Assembly: GCF_000277405.1 (NCBI RefSeq)
Contig: NC_017741.1
Span: 372,001 to 436,000, forward strand
From: Helicobacter pylori Shi112
GTDB lineage: Bacteria; Campylobacterota; Campylobacteria; Campylobacterales; Helicobacteraceae
DNA: 64,000 nt
Reading direction: 5' to 3'
Shown: positions 39,623 to 49,997 of the stretch, piece after piece
Layout of the letters: the number at the start of each line of letters is the position of its first letter
Position numbering within the stretch: position 1 is the stretch's first letter
Program-made: the position numbers and the translations under genes
Notes under the pieces: model-generated
The model's database searches: none
The model's input: the letters and a program-made list of their open reading frames with translations, nothing else
What the model was told of the DNA's origin: nothing

Positions 39623-40909
39623 TTATTCCAAATAGGTTTTTTTAGGGAATATGATAACCATAACCATAAAGATAACAATACTAAACATGACATAGCCCAC
39701 AAACCCCCATTCAAAACCATGTTGTTTGAATTGCAACGCTACATAACTCGCGCTCCCTCCAAAAAGCGCATTTGCAATCGCATAGGCTAAACCCACGCCA
39801 AGCGCTCGCACATGTTCAGGGAACAATTCCGCTTTAATGACCCCAGCAATGCAAGTGTAAAAACTCATCGCGCTCAATGCAAGCATTTCATAAAATAGGG
39901 CTTCATACACGCCACTAGCATGCTTGATACCATAAAAGACAACGGGCGTTACAATAAGCCCTGCGATAGCAAAAACCATCAGCATTTGGGTGCGTTTGAT
40001 TTTATCAGCCAGCATCCCGCATAAGGGTTGTAAGAAGATAAAATAAGAGAGCGCTAAAAGCATGATAAAACTGCTTTCTTTAGGGCTGAATGATGAGCTG
40101 TTGGTTAAAAAGATTTTTAAATACACCGTAAAAGTATAAAAACACAAACTCCCTCCCATAGTTAGCCCAAAGACTATCATTAAGGCTTTTTTATGGTTGA
40201 GCAATTCCTTCAAACTGCCTCTTTGGGTTTCTTCTTTAATGGTGGTTTTGGAAGTTGTTTGACTATCCATAGTTTCTTCCATGATATTTCTTAAAAAGAG
40301 CGAGAGTAAGGCTAATATACCCCCTAAAGCGAATAAATAACGCCAAGCAAACGCGCTGATTTGCTCATGCGTGTAAATATTTTCAACGATGAATAGTGAA
40401 AAAATAGCTAAGAGTTGCCCTCCCACTAAAGTTACATATTGAAAAGAGCCATAAAAACCTTTTTTGCCATTCTTGCCTAATTCAGAGAGGTAAGTAGCGA
40501 CCACGCCATATTCTCCTCCCACGCTAAAGCCTTGTAAAAGCCTGGCTAATAATAAAAACAAGAACGCCCATTCCCCTACGATTTCTTTAGTGGGGAGCAA
40601 TGCGAGCATGAAAGAGCCTAGCGCCATAAGGATAATGGAATACACCATAGAAGTTTTACGCCCCTTTTTATCCCCCAATTTACCAAAAAACAAACTCCCC
40701 AAAGGGCGCATGAAAAACCCTAGCATGAAAACTAAAAAAGCTGAGATTAGCGCTAAAGTGGGGTCGTTAGTGTGGGTAAATTCCTTAGCAAAATAAGGCG
40801 CTAAGAACGCATAAGCGTAAAAATCATACCATTCCACTAAATTACCTGAACTAGCGGCTAAAAGGGATTTTAAGGGTTTTTTGGTGGCTGGTTGGGTTTG
40901 GGGGTTCAT
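39623..40909 (-). CDS. kgtP: Alpha-ketoglutarate permease, MFS transporter
   Basis: 428 residues with twelve hydrophobic segments. GNLVEWYDFYAYAF near the start and the RPLGSLFFGKLGDKKGRK loop mark the metabolite-proton symporter branch of the major facilitator family that holds KgtP and ShiA. Probably imports 2-oxoglutarate or a related dicarboxylate; the exact substrate is not shown. Corresponds to HP1091. The 162-base region upstream has a TATTAT box but no clear operator. Confidence 0.85.
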   Translation of the reverse strand: MNPQTQPATKKPLKSLLAASSGNLVEWYDFYAYAFLAPYFAKEFTHTNDPTLALISAFLVFMLGFFMRPLGSLFFGKLGDKKGRKTSMVYSIILMALGSFMLALLPTKEIVGEWAFLFLLLARLLQGFSVGGEYGVVATYLSELGKNGKKGFYGSFQYVTLVGGQLLAIFSLFIVENIYTHEQISAFAWRYLFALGGILALLSLFLRNIMEETMDSQTTSKTTIKEETQRGSLKELLNHKKALMIVFGLTMGGSLCFYTFTVYLKIFLTNSSSFSPKESSFIMLLALSYFIFLQPLCGMLADKIKRTQMLMVFAIAGLIVTPVVFYGIKHASGVYEALFYEMLALSAMSFYTCIAGVIKAELFPEHVRALGVGLAYAIANALFGGSASYVALQFKQHGFEWGFVGYVMFSIVIFMVMVIIFPKKTYLE

Positions 40910-41071
40910 GGCTATCCTTGAATATGAAATTTTTAGGTGATTTTACTAGGAGTTAGGGAATACACAGATAATATTTGATTAATAGATGAAAGGTTGGTAT
41001 CGTTTGTATCATTGAGAAAAGTTTTTTAAAAATTAAAAATAATGTTTGCTAATATCCAATGAAAACAAAAC

Positions 41072-43599
41072 CTAAAAGTTTTGCAAAATCTCTCTGTTGC
41101 CTTTGGCGTTTCTTGGGGACAAAAAGCCTTGAGCTTCTAATTCGTCAGTAATGGTAGCGGCTTGGTTGTAGCCGATTTTTAATTGGCGTTGTAAAAAACT
41201 CGTAGAAGTGATCTTTTTTTCTAAAATCACCGCTTTAGCCCTTTCTAAAATGTCATCGCCTTGATAATTAGGGGTGTCTAAAGGCATGCGCGATTCTTCT
41301 AGCAAGAAATCTTTATCGTATTTTACTTCTTTTTGGGCTTTAATGAAATCCACGATTTTTTTGATTTCATCTTCAGTGGCAAAGGGGGCATGCAAGCGCA
41401 CTAACCCGTTTGATCCTGGGGGGGTAAAGAGCATATCGCCCCTTCCTAACAAGCTTTGCGCCCCATCGGTGTCTAAAATCACTTTAGAATCAATCTTAGT
41501 GCCTACCCTAAAACTCACCCTTGAAGGCAAGTTGGTTTTAATCAAGCCGGTTACAACATCCACGCTTGGGCGTTGGGTCGCTACAATGAGGTGCAAGCCG
41601 CTCGCTCGCCCCATTTGAGCGATTCTAGCGATAGGAAACTCCGCTTCTTTGCCCCCTGTCATCATCAAATCCGCTAATTCATCAATCACTACAATCAAAT
41701 AGGGGAACGCTTCAACGCCATTGTTTTCCGCCTGCTCGTTATAAGAATCAATGGTTTTAACCTTGTATTCGCTCATTAAAGAATATCGGCGCTCCATTTC
41801 TTTAGCCACGCTTTGTAAAGCCCCGATAGCTTTTTTAGGGTCGGTGATAATGGGCGTGAGTAAGTGAGGAATGTCTGCATAAATGCTAAATTCTACCATT
41901 TTGGGATCGATCATCACTAATTTGAGTTGATCGGGGGGGTTTTTATAGAGTAAGGATAAAATCATCGCATTCACGCCCACGCTCTTACCGCTTCCTGTCG
42001 TGCCAGCGATGAGCAAGTGGGGGAGCTTTTTTAAATCCGTGATGAAAGGGTTACCCACAATGTCTTTGCCTAAAGCTAGAGTTAAGGGCGAGCTGGATTT
42101 TTGAAACAATTCGCTCTCTAAAATTTCTCTTAAATAAATGGTTTGGCTTTGGCTGTTAGGGATTTCAATGCCAACGACATCTTTACCCTTAATAGGGGCT
42201 TGAATGCGAATGGATTCAGCGCATAAAGTCATCGCTAAATCATCGCTCAAGCCTAAAATACGGCTCACCTTAACGCTAGGGGCAGGGCGGAATTCAAAAG
42301 TGGTTACAATAGGGCCTGAATAAGTGCGGATAATATCGCCATCAATTTTAAAGGTGCGCAGTTTGCTCAATAAATCCTGGATTTTTTGGTCAATCTCGTT
42401 TTCATCTAAAGAAGTGTCCTTCAAACAAACCGCATTCAATAATTGCGTTGTGGGAAGCTCATAATCTTTGGGTTTTTGCACTTCGCCATAATCCAATCCG
42501 TCTAGTATCTCTTTATTTTCGCTCAATTCTTTAACCATAACGGGTTTTTTAGCGCTTGTGGGGGTTATTGGGCTAAAACTTGGAGCGTTTTGCGCCTCTT
42601 TTTCTTCTTCTTTTATCATTTCTTCTATCATTTCTTCTATCATTTCTTTTTGTGCGTTTTCTTGCATGTTTTCTTCTTTTGTGGGGTGGTTTGGGGCTTT
42701 GTGGTTTTCTGTTTTGTTGTCATTTTCTGTGTTGGGTGCAGATGCGGGCATGATAGGTTTGAGCGTGGTAGGTTTGGGCGTGGGTTCTCTTTCTTTAGTT
42801 CTTTTAAAGCGGGGTTAGTGGGGTTGGATAAGTCATCAAATCGGTTTTTTTTAGGGTAAATGGTGTAATGGGTAGGAGGGTTGGAAGAGATTTGGACTAA
42901 GCCTTCTTGCGGCTCTAGAGCGTTTAAAGTCGTGTTATAGGGGGTAGGGATCGCCAGAAACGATTCTTCGTTAGGGGTTTTGTGGTTTTCATCAATAGGG
43001 TTTTCTTTGAGGTTTTCTTTTTCTTTGTCGTTTTTGGTTTCTTTTTTTTGAATGTCTGATGGGGCGTTTTCAAAACCCTCTTTTTTGGGGCTAAAATTAG
43101 GGCTAAAGGCTTGTAAGCATTGTTTATAAACCTCCTTTAAAAGGCTTTGTGTTTTGTTTATATAAGGATAAAAAACGCTTTTAGGGGGCAGTTTGAATAA
43201 AATCAAATAAGAAATAACTACCATAAGCATTATAAGCGCATAAAGCCCAAAGTCCCCTATAAAAGGGCGTAAAAACAAACGCGCGCTGTTGCCGATTTCC
43301 CCTTGATCCAACAGGCTAGATTGCAAAAAGAGCAAAGATAAAATGCCAAGCAGATGCCCTAAAGTTTTTTCTAAAACGATTTCTGTAAAAGGGTTTTTAG
43401 TCTTGTATAAAAGGAATAAAACCCACGCTAAATAGGGTAAATTAACCAATGAAAGATACCCAAAATATTTTTTATTGATTGCGGCAAACCACACCCCAAA
43501 ACGCCCCACTAAACCGCTATTACTTAGCCATGAAGATAGGGTTAAAAACGCTAATAAAACCCCTATGATTAAAGCTAAATAAAGTTTTTTAGATTTCAT
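41072..43599 (-). pseudogene. ftsK: DNA translocase FtsK, split by a 2-base frameshift
   Basis: Read across a frame change this is a normal FtsK of about 840 residues. Part 1 (ATG 43599) holds four N-terminal transmembrane helices and an acidic linker; part 2 (to 41072) has the motor with Walker A IAGTTGSGKSVGVNAM, Walker B YLIVVIDELADLM and the winged-helix gamma domain. The join is at 42787-42792: the minus strand reads AAAGAGAACCC where AAAGAACCC would keep the frame, an extra GA. Part 1 alone ends at 42640 after 78 odd residues; part 2 has an ATG at 42751 but no ribosome site. FtsK is generally needed to clear chromosome ends at division, so this is a sequencing error, a recent mutation, or a working two-piece protein. 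Corresponds to HP1090. Confidence 0.8.
42616..42652. repeat. 12-base tandem repeat in ftsK linker
   Basis: About three copies of a unit encoding EEMI (IEEMIEEMIKEE) within the disordered linker between membrane anchor and motor. Confidence 0.6.
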
Positions 43600-45932
43600 C
43601 GGTTGCACATGTCTTTAAAAGAGCAATATTCACAATCTTTAACCTCTAGAGTTTTTTCAAAATCAATTTCTTGTTTGAGCTTGGGGATAAGAGAAGATTT
43701 TAAATAATCCATTTTAGCCTGCAAAATAGGCTCTTCTTCTTCTAACAGCTTACCCTTTCTTAAGTCATAAAAAAAGGCTTTTATAGGCCCTTTGTAACCC
43801 AGATTTTTAAGGGCAAACGCATAGATGGCCATTTGATAATCAGCGCTTATTTGAGCGATTTCTATGGGGCTTAAACTTCCTCTTTGTTTTTCACTCATGT
43901 TGTCCAATTTCAAATCGCTTTTGAATTTGTAATCCAATAAAATAATCTCATTGTCAGCCGTTTTGTCAATCCTGTCTATGCGCCCTTTAAACGCAACGCC
44001 TTGAATGGTTGTTTCAAAGCTTTTTTCAAGATCAAGGATTTTGATTTTTGCATTGAAGCGTTCTTTTTCTTTAACATAAAAAGCCTGGATTTTTTTAAGC
44101 GCTATAAGAGTGTCTAAACGCTCTTTAGGGGTAATGTTTCCTTTTGTTTCTAAGAGTTGAATGAGCCTTTCTTCTAATGCATAGGGGTTTTTATCTTTTT
44201 CATAAGCTTCTTTTAAAAGTTCATGGAGCAAACTGCCTATAGTGCTATTACTTTCATCTTTAGGGCTTTCTTTGAATCGCTTAATGTAGTGGTAGTAAAA
44301 ACGGCGTTTGCAAGTTAAAAAAGTGTTCAATGAGCTAGCGCTAAAGCTAAAATCTTTAGGGATAGTGGCTTGGATTTCTTCTTCTTGGTAGTCTTTTAAA
44401 GGGGTTGGTGCAAAAAGCGTGTAAGCGTCTTTGATAGGCTCTATATGCAAATCCAATTCCAAAAGCATGTTAGAAACTTTTGAAGTTTCGCTCTCTATAT
44501 AAGAAAGCGCCATTTCTTTAGAGTTTTTAAAGAGCTGGTAGTAATAATGTTTTTGCAAATTTTTCTTATCTGATAAAGTGGGGAGGTTGAGCGATTTTCT
44601 TAAAGCAGAGTTTAAAAACAAATCGCAATCTTTAAGGCTTGGCACACAAGTTTCATTGAAATCCACAATCACGATTTTATCAAATTGCATGCCCCTTGTT
44701 TCTAAAGTGTCCATGACTCGTATTTTGCCCCCGCTAGAATCGTCTAAACGGAAATTGGCTTCAAATTCTTGCAAATACAAATGCAACAAATCTTTAAGGC
44801 TGTAGTTTGTAAGCGTGTCTTTTAAAAGATGAAACTGGTGCATGATTTGAGAATGCGCTTCTTTTAATGGCGCTTTTTCTTTAGAGCTTTGTTGTTCTAA
44901 AAGCGCAAGCGTGAGGTTTTCCAAATCCAATAAAGGCGATGCGCTCAAATCAAAACCGCTCGTTTCTAAATCTTCTGAGATTTTGACAAGCTCTATATAA
45001 TAAGGGCTGTTTTTAGCCCCTAAGCCCATAGCGAAATTCAAATTGTTGTTTTTGTCTAAGAGTTTTAAAAAAGGTAAAAAATCCGCATTAGGCGTGATGA
45101 TCGCCATTTTATTAGGATCGTTATCTTTTTGCAAATATTCTTCTATGGTTTGTAAAACTAAAGCGCTTTGTTTTAAATAACTGGAGTTGGCGTAAAGCTT
45201 TGGCTCTATTTTTTGGTGCTTGGGTGTTTGGGAGAGGATCTTTTGGGTTTTAAAATCAATGGAATAATCGCAATCTGTTTCTAATTTGAGATTCAAAAAT
45301 TCCAAAAATTTTTGGTTGTATTGATCGCAAGATAGGTGTAAAGTGATAGGCACTAACTCGGCCACTTCTAACAGGCATTGCCTTTCAAAAACGCTCATAA
45401 AGCCATCTAAATGCCATTCAATGGAGAAAAAATGCTCAAAAAATTCTTTTAAAATGGTGGGCTTTTCTTGCATGATTTTGTCATAAAATCCCAGTTCTTC
45501 CAGCTTTTTAATGTAGCGCTTATAAATCATTTCTAAGACTTCTAAATGCTTTTCATAATCCAAATAAATGTCTTTAGAAGAAAGTTCATTGAGCTTGATA
45601 CAAGCCGAACTCAATTCATCAAACAAATCAAACAAAAAAGAAGTGCTTTCCAAATACCCCAAAAAGCTGTTTTCAAAAAGCAAAAGCCCTTCAAGAATGG
45701 ATTTTTTTTCTTTAGCGATAGCTTTAATGGTGTCTATCATTAAAATTTGGCGTGCGCTGTTAGGGATTTTCTTTTTATTAGGGATGTAAAAAGCCTGTTC
45801 AAAAAAACTCCCCATGCTCATTGCGTTAGGCAAAAACCCTTCGCCTTGCTCTAAATAGAAATGTTTTAAACGCCTGGTGGAGCTAAAAACAAATAGGGGG
45901 TTTTTTTGTGAAAAAAGTTTTTCTAAGTTCAT
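43596..45932 (-). CDS. AddB-like PD-(D/E)xK nuclease/helicase-family protein
   Basis: 778 residues. C-terminal RecB-type nuclease: FSASSLNTFLTCKRRFYYHYI, GRIDRIDKTADNEIILLDYKF (Asp and Lys of the site) and a final CEYCSFKDMC. With the earlier Cys these resemble the iron-sulfur staple of AddB. The helicase part lacks a clear Walker A (the start reads FVFSSTRRLKHFYLE), as in AddB subunits. It probably acts in double-strand break repair with an AddA partner encoded elsewhere. Corresponds to HP1089; which of HP1089 and HP0275 is called AddB I do not recall with certainty. Ends 3 bases inside the region before ftsK. Confidence 0.8.
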   Translation of the reverse strand: MNLEKLFSQKNPLFVFSSTRRLKHFYLEQGEGFLPNAMSMGSFFEQAFYIPNKKKIPNSARQILMIDTIKAIAKEKKSILEGLLLFENSFLGYLESTSFLFDLFDELSSACIKLNELSSKDIYLDYEKHLEVLEMIYKRYIKKLEELGFYDKIMQEKPTILKEFFEHFFSIEWHLDGFMSVFERQCLLEVAELVPITLHLSCDQYNQKFLEFLNLKLETDCDYSIDFKTQKILSQTPKHQKIEPKLYANSSYLKQSALVLQTIEEYLQKDNDPNKMAIITPNADFLPFLKLLDKNNNLNFAMGLGAKNSPYYIELVKISEDLETSGFDLSASPLLDLENLTLALLEQQSSKEKAPLKEAHSQIMHQFHLLKDTLTNYSLKDLLHLYLQEFEANFRLDDSSGGKIRVMDTLETRGMQFDKIVIVDFNETCVPSLKDCDLFLNSALRKSLNLPTLSDKKNLQKHYYYQLFKNSKEMALSYIESETSKVSNMLLELDLHIEPIKDAYTLFAPTPLKDYQEEEIQATIPKDFSFSASSLNTFLTCKRRFYYHYIKRFKESPKDESNSTIGSLLHELLKEAYEKDKNPYALEERLIQLLETKGNITPKERLDTLIALKKIQAFYVKEKERFNAKIKILDLEKSFETTIQGVAFKGRIDRIDKTADNEIILLDYKFKSDLKLDNMSEKQRGSLSPIEIAQISADYQMAIYAFALKNLGYKGPIKAFFYDLRKGKLLEEEEPILQAKMDYLKSSLIPKLKQEIDFEKTLEVKDCEYCSFKDMCNR

Positions 45933-47854
45933 GCGTGGAGTAACCTTTTAGCTTGAGCGGTGATGTTTTCAACGCTGAAGCCGAATTTTTCAAAGAGTTT
46001 ATTGCCCTTTGCTGAGCTCCCAAAAGAATCCATGCCAATGATCTTATCCGCAAAACGATACCACTCTATCGCGCGGCTCGCTTCAATCACTAAAACTTTA
46101 CCCTTAAAAAGCTCTTTAAGATAGCTTTCATCTTGTTCCACCAATAAATCAAAGCATGGCGCGCTCACCACTTGAGTGGGGATATTTTCTCGCTCTAACA
46201 TTTTAGCGCTCTCTAAAGCTAAAGAAACTTCGCTCCCGCTCGCAACCAGTGTGATAGCGGGGTTTTTAGCCTCATATTTAACATACGCACCTTTTAAAAC
46301 CTGCTCTTTAGAAACCTCATCAAGCACGGGTAAATTCTGGCGCGATAAAATAAGCCCGCTAGGAGCGCTCAAACTTAACGCCACTTGCATGCAAGCGGTA
46401 TTTTCAAAAGCGTCGCTAGGTCTGAAAGCGTAGAAATTGGGCAAAGCGCGTAAATGGCTCAATTGCTCTACAGGCTGGTGCGTCGCCCCATCTTCGCCCA
46501 CGCCAATGCTGTCATGCGTAAAGATAAAAAGGGCTTTTAGTTTCATTAAAGCGCTCAAACGAATGCTGGGCATCAAGTAATCGCTAAACACAAAAAAGGT
46601 CGCGCAAAAAGGCACAAACAAGCCATACGCCGCTAAAGCGTTAGTGATAGCCCCCATGGCATGCTCTCTGATCCCAAAATGCAAGTTTTGCCCTAAAGGG
46701 AAATCGCCAGAGTGTTTTAATTGCGTGTTATTGGACGGGGCTAAATCCGCGCTCCCCCCCAAAAAGCCCTCGCATTCTTTAGCGATAGCGTTTAAAATCA
46801 TGCCGTTACTCACTCTCGTGGCTAGAGATTCGTCTTTTTTAAAGGTGGGGTAATTGATGGCGTTAAAATCAAAATCCTTCAACGCATGGATCTTTTCTTT
46901 TGTTTTAGGGCTTAAGGATTTTTCCCATAAGGCTTCTAAACTAACGCCCCTAACTTTCACTTCTTCAAAATGCATTTTGTTTTTTAGGCTAACGATAAAG
47001 CTTTCATCAGGATTGATTTGAGCGTTTTCTTTGGATTGTTTTAACACTTCTTTATTTAGGGGCGAGCCATGCGTTTTTTCACTCCCCTCTAAGCCAATAG
47101 CCCCCTTACCAATAATCGTATGAGCGATTAAAAGCGTGGGTTTGGTGGATTTTTTGGCTTCTTCTAAAGCGTTATGAATCGCTTGATAGTCATGCCCATC
47201 GCATTCTAGCACTTCCCAATTTTGCGCCAAAAACCGCATCTTAACCTGTTCGCTAAAACTAATATTAATAGCGCCTTCAATGCTGATCTGGTTGCTGTCA
47301 TAAATCACAATGAGATTGCTTAAGTTGAGGTGCCCAGCTAAAGAAGCGCTCTCATAACTAATGCCTTCTTGCAAATCCCCATCCCCACACAAGCAATAGA
47401 CTTTATGAGAAATGGCTTCTTTGTCTAAAAGGTTTTGAGCGTATTGACTCGCCATGCTAAAGCCCACAGCGTTAGCAAAACCTTGCCCCAAAGGCCCGGT
47501 TGTGATCTCAATGCCTTTGGTGTGGTGCAATTCGGGGTGTCCTGGGGTTTTAGAGTGTAATTGCCTGAAACGCTTTAAATCTTCTAGGCTTAAATCAAAG
47601 CCCCACAAATGCAACAAACTATACGCTAACGCGCTCGCATGCCCTCCGCTAAAAACCAGCCTATCTCTATTGAGCCATTTAGGGTTGGTGGGGTTTAGGT
47701 TTAAGTGCAAGCTTAAAACCACCATCACATCGGCTAATCCCAAGCACACGCCCGGATGCCCGCTATTAGCCTTATCTATCATGTCCGCGCACAAAAAGCG
47801 CAGCGTGTTGGCCATGCTTTTTAATCGTTCTAAGTCAGCGTTACTCAATCGCAT
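45929..47854 (-). CDS. tkt: Transketolase
   Basis: 641 residues from ATG 47854 (a TTG just before is in frame but unnecessary). Thiamine diphosphate site CLCGDGDLQEGISYE, HSKTPGHPE and the transketolase HDSIGVGEDGATHQP loop. Interconverts sugar phosphates in the non-oxidative pentose phosphate pathway. The stop overlaps the AddB-like start by 4 bases. Corresponds to HP1088. Confidence 0.95.
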   Translation of the reverse strand: MRLSNADLERLKSMANTLRFLCADMIDKANSGHPGVCLGLADVMVVLSLHLNLNPTNPKWLNRDRLVFSGGHASALAYSLLHLWGFDLSLEDLKRFRQLHSKTPGHPELHHTKGIEITTGPLGQGFANAVGFSMASQYAQNLLDKEAISHKVYCLCGDGDLQEGISYESASLAGHLNLSNLIVIYDSNQISIEGAINISFSEQVKMRFLAQNWEVLECDGHDYQAIHNALEEAKKSTKPTLLIAHTIIGKGAIGLEGSEKTHGSPLNKEVLKQSKENAQINPDESFIVSLKNKMHFEEVKVRGVSLEALWEKSLSPKTKEKIHALKDFDFNAINYPTFKKDESLATRVSNGMILNAIAKECEGFLGGSADLAPSNNTQLKHSGDFPLGQNLHFGIREHAMGAITNALAAYGLFVPFCATFFVFSDYLMPSIRLSALMKLKALFIFTHDSIGVGEDGATHQPVEQLSHLRALPNFYAFRPSDAFENTACMQVALSLSAPSGLILSRQNLPVLDEVSKEQVLKGAYVKYEAKNPAITLVASGSEVSLALESAKMLERENIPTQVVSAPCFDLLVEQDESYLKELFKGKVLVIEASRAIEWYRFADKIIGMDSFGSSAKGNKLFEKFGFSVENITAQAKRLLHA

Positions 47855-47900
47855 CAAATTTTTCCATTTTTAAGGTTTTTAAAAGCCATTTTAACACAAA

Positions 47901-48743
47901 TTATCTCAAAATCTCTTTGGCCCTTAAGATGTCTTGTTGGATCTGATTTTTAAGCTCTTTTAACGAAGAAAAACGCATGTTGTCTCGTATTTTTTGGACC
48001 AAACGCAAAGCGATTTCTTGGGGCGGGTTTTCTATGATGGTATCAAGGACATGGCATTCTATGGCGAAATGTTGATCCGTGCTTAAGCGGTTGCCTATAA
48101 AACTCACGCTTTTTTGATAAATTGGATCTTTTATTTTCACTAAACTCGCATACACCCCAAAACTAGGGAGGATAAAATCTTTAGTTTTTATATTTAAAGT
48201 AGGCGCTAATTCTTTATGCCCTAAGCCTTGATCGCTAATGACTTCCCCGCACACTTCATAAGGCCTGCCTAAGAGCTTGTTAGCTAAAGATAAGTCGCCA
48301 TGACTTAGGGCTAGTTTGATAGTTTTAGAATGCACGCTAATCTCTTTTATTTTCACTTCAGGCACAATAATGGTTTTTTCAAAACGCTCTTTTAAAAATA
48401 AAGCGTCATTTTGCCTCTCATGCCCAAACCTGAAATCATAGCCCACGACCAGGCGTTCTAAATGGGGGAATTTCTTTTTTAAAAGATCTAAAAATTCTGA
48501 AGCGTTTAATGGCGAAATCTCTTCTAAATACACAAAAAATAAAGGCATGCCCACGAGTTTAGCGCGGTATTTTAGGGGGGTTAAATAGCCTTTGGTGTAA
48601 TGTTTTTTTTCTATGATTAAAAGGGCTTTGGGATCTTTTAATTCCTTAAAAAGGGCTTGATGCCCTAAATGCAAGCCGTCAAATTTACCGATAGCTAGGC
48701 TTTTAATTTTAGGCTCGCTTGAAATGGATAAAAAATTCAACAT
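47901..48743 (-). CDS. ribF: Riboflavin kinase/FAD synthetase
   Basis: 280 residues. The N-terminal FMN adenylyltransferase motif is IGKFDGLHLGHQALF; the C-terminal flavokinase domain has PTLNIKTKDFILPSFGVYAS. Makes FMN and FAD from riboflavin. Overlaps the end of tlyA by 35 bases. Corresponds to HP1087. Confidence 0.92.
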   Translation of the reverse strand: MLNFLSISSEPKIKSLAIGKFDGLHLGHQALFKELKDPKALLIIEKKHYTKGYLTPLKYRAKLVGMPLFFVYLEEISPLNASEFLDLLKKKFPHLERLVVGYDFRFGHERQNDALFLKERFEKTIIVPEVKIKEISVHSKTIKLALSHGDLSLANKLLGRPYEVCGEVISDQGLGHKELAPTLNIKTKDFILPSFGVYASLVKIKDPIYQKSVSFIGNRLSTDQHFAIECHVLDTIIENPPQEIALRLVQKIRDNMRFSSLKELKNQIQQDILRAKEILR

Positions 48744-49416
48744 TCCCGTTTTTCCCTTTCACTAAGCTTTCTTGGATCTTTAAGATTTGAAAATCCTTTG
48801 TTTTTAAATGGTTTTTAAAGTTTTCTAAAGCGTTCAAAATGGCTTTTTTATCCACCACCACCCCCTTTTTATTGCGTTTTGTTGCTCTGCCCACTTCAAA
48901 TTGCGGTTTGAAAAGTGTTAAAAATTCATCGCTTAAAGGCAAAATCGCTTCTAAAATACAATATAAAGAAATAAAGCTCACATCACAAAGCGCTAAATCA
49001 ATTGTTTCTGGCGTTTTAAACCCTCTAATATCGCATTCTTCATGACATTCTATGCGCTTGTCTTGTTTCAAACTTTCATCTAATTGCATTTTCCCCACAT
49101 CCACGCAAAGCACCTTTTTAGCCCCTTTTAAAAGAGCCACTTCACTAAAGCCCCCCTTGCTCGCTCCCACATCTAAAACCACCTTTCCCTTAAAATCCAC
49201 GAAATGGGTTTCTAAAAAAGCCGCTAATTTTTCCCCAGCCCTGCTAACGAATAGGTTTGTAGCGATGAGTTCAATCTTATCGTCCTCTTTAACAATAAAA
49301 GAGGGTTTAGAAACCACCATTTTATTGACTAAAACCTGATTTTTTAAAACCAACGCTTTAGCTTTTTCTCTGCTACCCACTAAATGCCGGTTGAATAAAG
49401 CGTAATCTAAGCGCAT
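48709..49416 (-). CDS. tlyA: TlyA family rRNA (cytidine-2'-O)-methyltransferase/hemolysin
   Basis: 235 residues: N-terminal S4 RNA-binding domain (MRLDYALFNRHLVGSREKAK, LVNK) followed by an FtsJ-like SAM domain (LDVGASKGGFSEVALLKGAK). TlyA methylates ribosomal RNA in other bacteria and has been called a hemolysin in H. pylori; the domain content supports the methylase role. Corresponds to HP1086. Confidence 0.92.
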   Translation of the reverse strand: MRLDYALFNRHLVGSREKAKALVLKNQVLVNKMVVSKPSFIVKEDDKIELIATNLFVSRAGEKLAAFLETHFVDFKGKVVLDVGASKGGFSEVALLKGAKKVLCVDVGKMQLDESLKQDKRIECHEECDIRGFKTPETIDLALCDVSFISLYCILEAILPLSDEFLTLFKPQFEVGRATKRNKKGVVVDKKAILNALENFKNHLKTKDFQILKIQESLVKGKNGNVEFFIHFKRA

Positions 49417-49931
49417 TAAAATTGAGGTAAGGGGACTTGATAAGCGAAATTAAAAACAATCTTGCCTAAACTATAGGCATCAAGCTCTAGTTTGGCTTCT
49501 TGCACCGCTAAATAATCCAATTTGTCAAAAGCGAGTAAAAAGGCTCTGCTCCAGCGATTCGTGGTTTCTAAAATGCCATCAAATTCATCTTTTGTGATTT
49601 CTCGCACCCATAAAGGCTCTTTTCCTATAGGTTTTGTGCCAAAAAGTTCATAAGAAATATAGCCATCATCAATCCAATTGTTATTTTGCGTGAAAATCTC
49701 CACTAAAAAATACTCATGGTCATAGTAAGCGCCGCTATCCACATCGTTTAAATGCGTAGCGATAGCCGTGATGATAGGCACATTATCTTGGGTGATTTCG
49801 CCCTTCCTGCTGGCTTGGATCTTTTTTTCTAAAATGAGATCCGGCGTGTAAGTGTCTTCATTAAAATTGCTCACACACCCTAAACAAAAGAATAAAAACA
49901 CCAGAAGCGTTGAGAGATTTTTCAAGCCCAT
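49416..49931 (-). CDS. Hypothetical lipoprotein (HP1085-like)
   Basis: 171 residues with a signal peptide and lipobox LGC (LVFLFFCLGCVSNF), so a lipoprotein with acylated Cys19. The mature part is mainly beta-sheet by look, with no motif I know. Its stop touches the tlyA start, placing it first in a lipoprotein-tlyA-ribF run. Confidence 0.75.
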   Translation of the reverse strand: MGLKNLSTLLVFLFFCLGCVSNFNEDTYTPDLILEKKIQASRKGEITQDNVPIITAIATHLNDVDSGAYYDHEYFLVEIFTQNNNWIDDGYISYELFGTKPIGKEPLWVREITKDEFDGILETTNRWSRAFLLAFDKLDYLAVQEAKLELDAYSLGKIVFNFAYQVPLPQF

Positions 49932-49977
49932 TCCTTGCTAAAACCCATGCCATTTTTAGCTAAAATAAAGTCTATAT

Positions 49978-49983
49978 TATAAC
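49978..49983 (+). promoter_or_regulatory. -10 box for pyrB
   Basis: TATAAC 15 bases before the pyrB ATG, with AAAAGGGGG as ribosome site. Confidence 0.4.
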
Positions 49984-49997
49984 TAAAAGGGGGTTTT

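Noticed and set aside
42558-42859. Two open frames on the + strand opposite the ftsK linker
   Set aside because: Low-complexity Phe/Ser strings mirrored from E/K/Q-rich linker codons.
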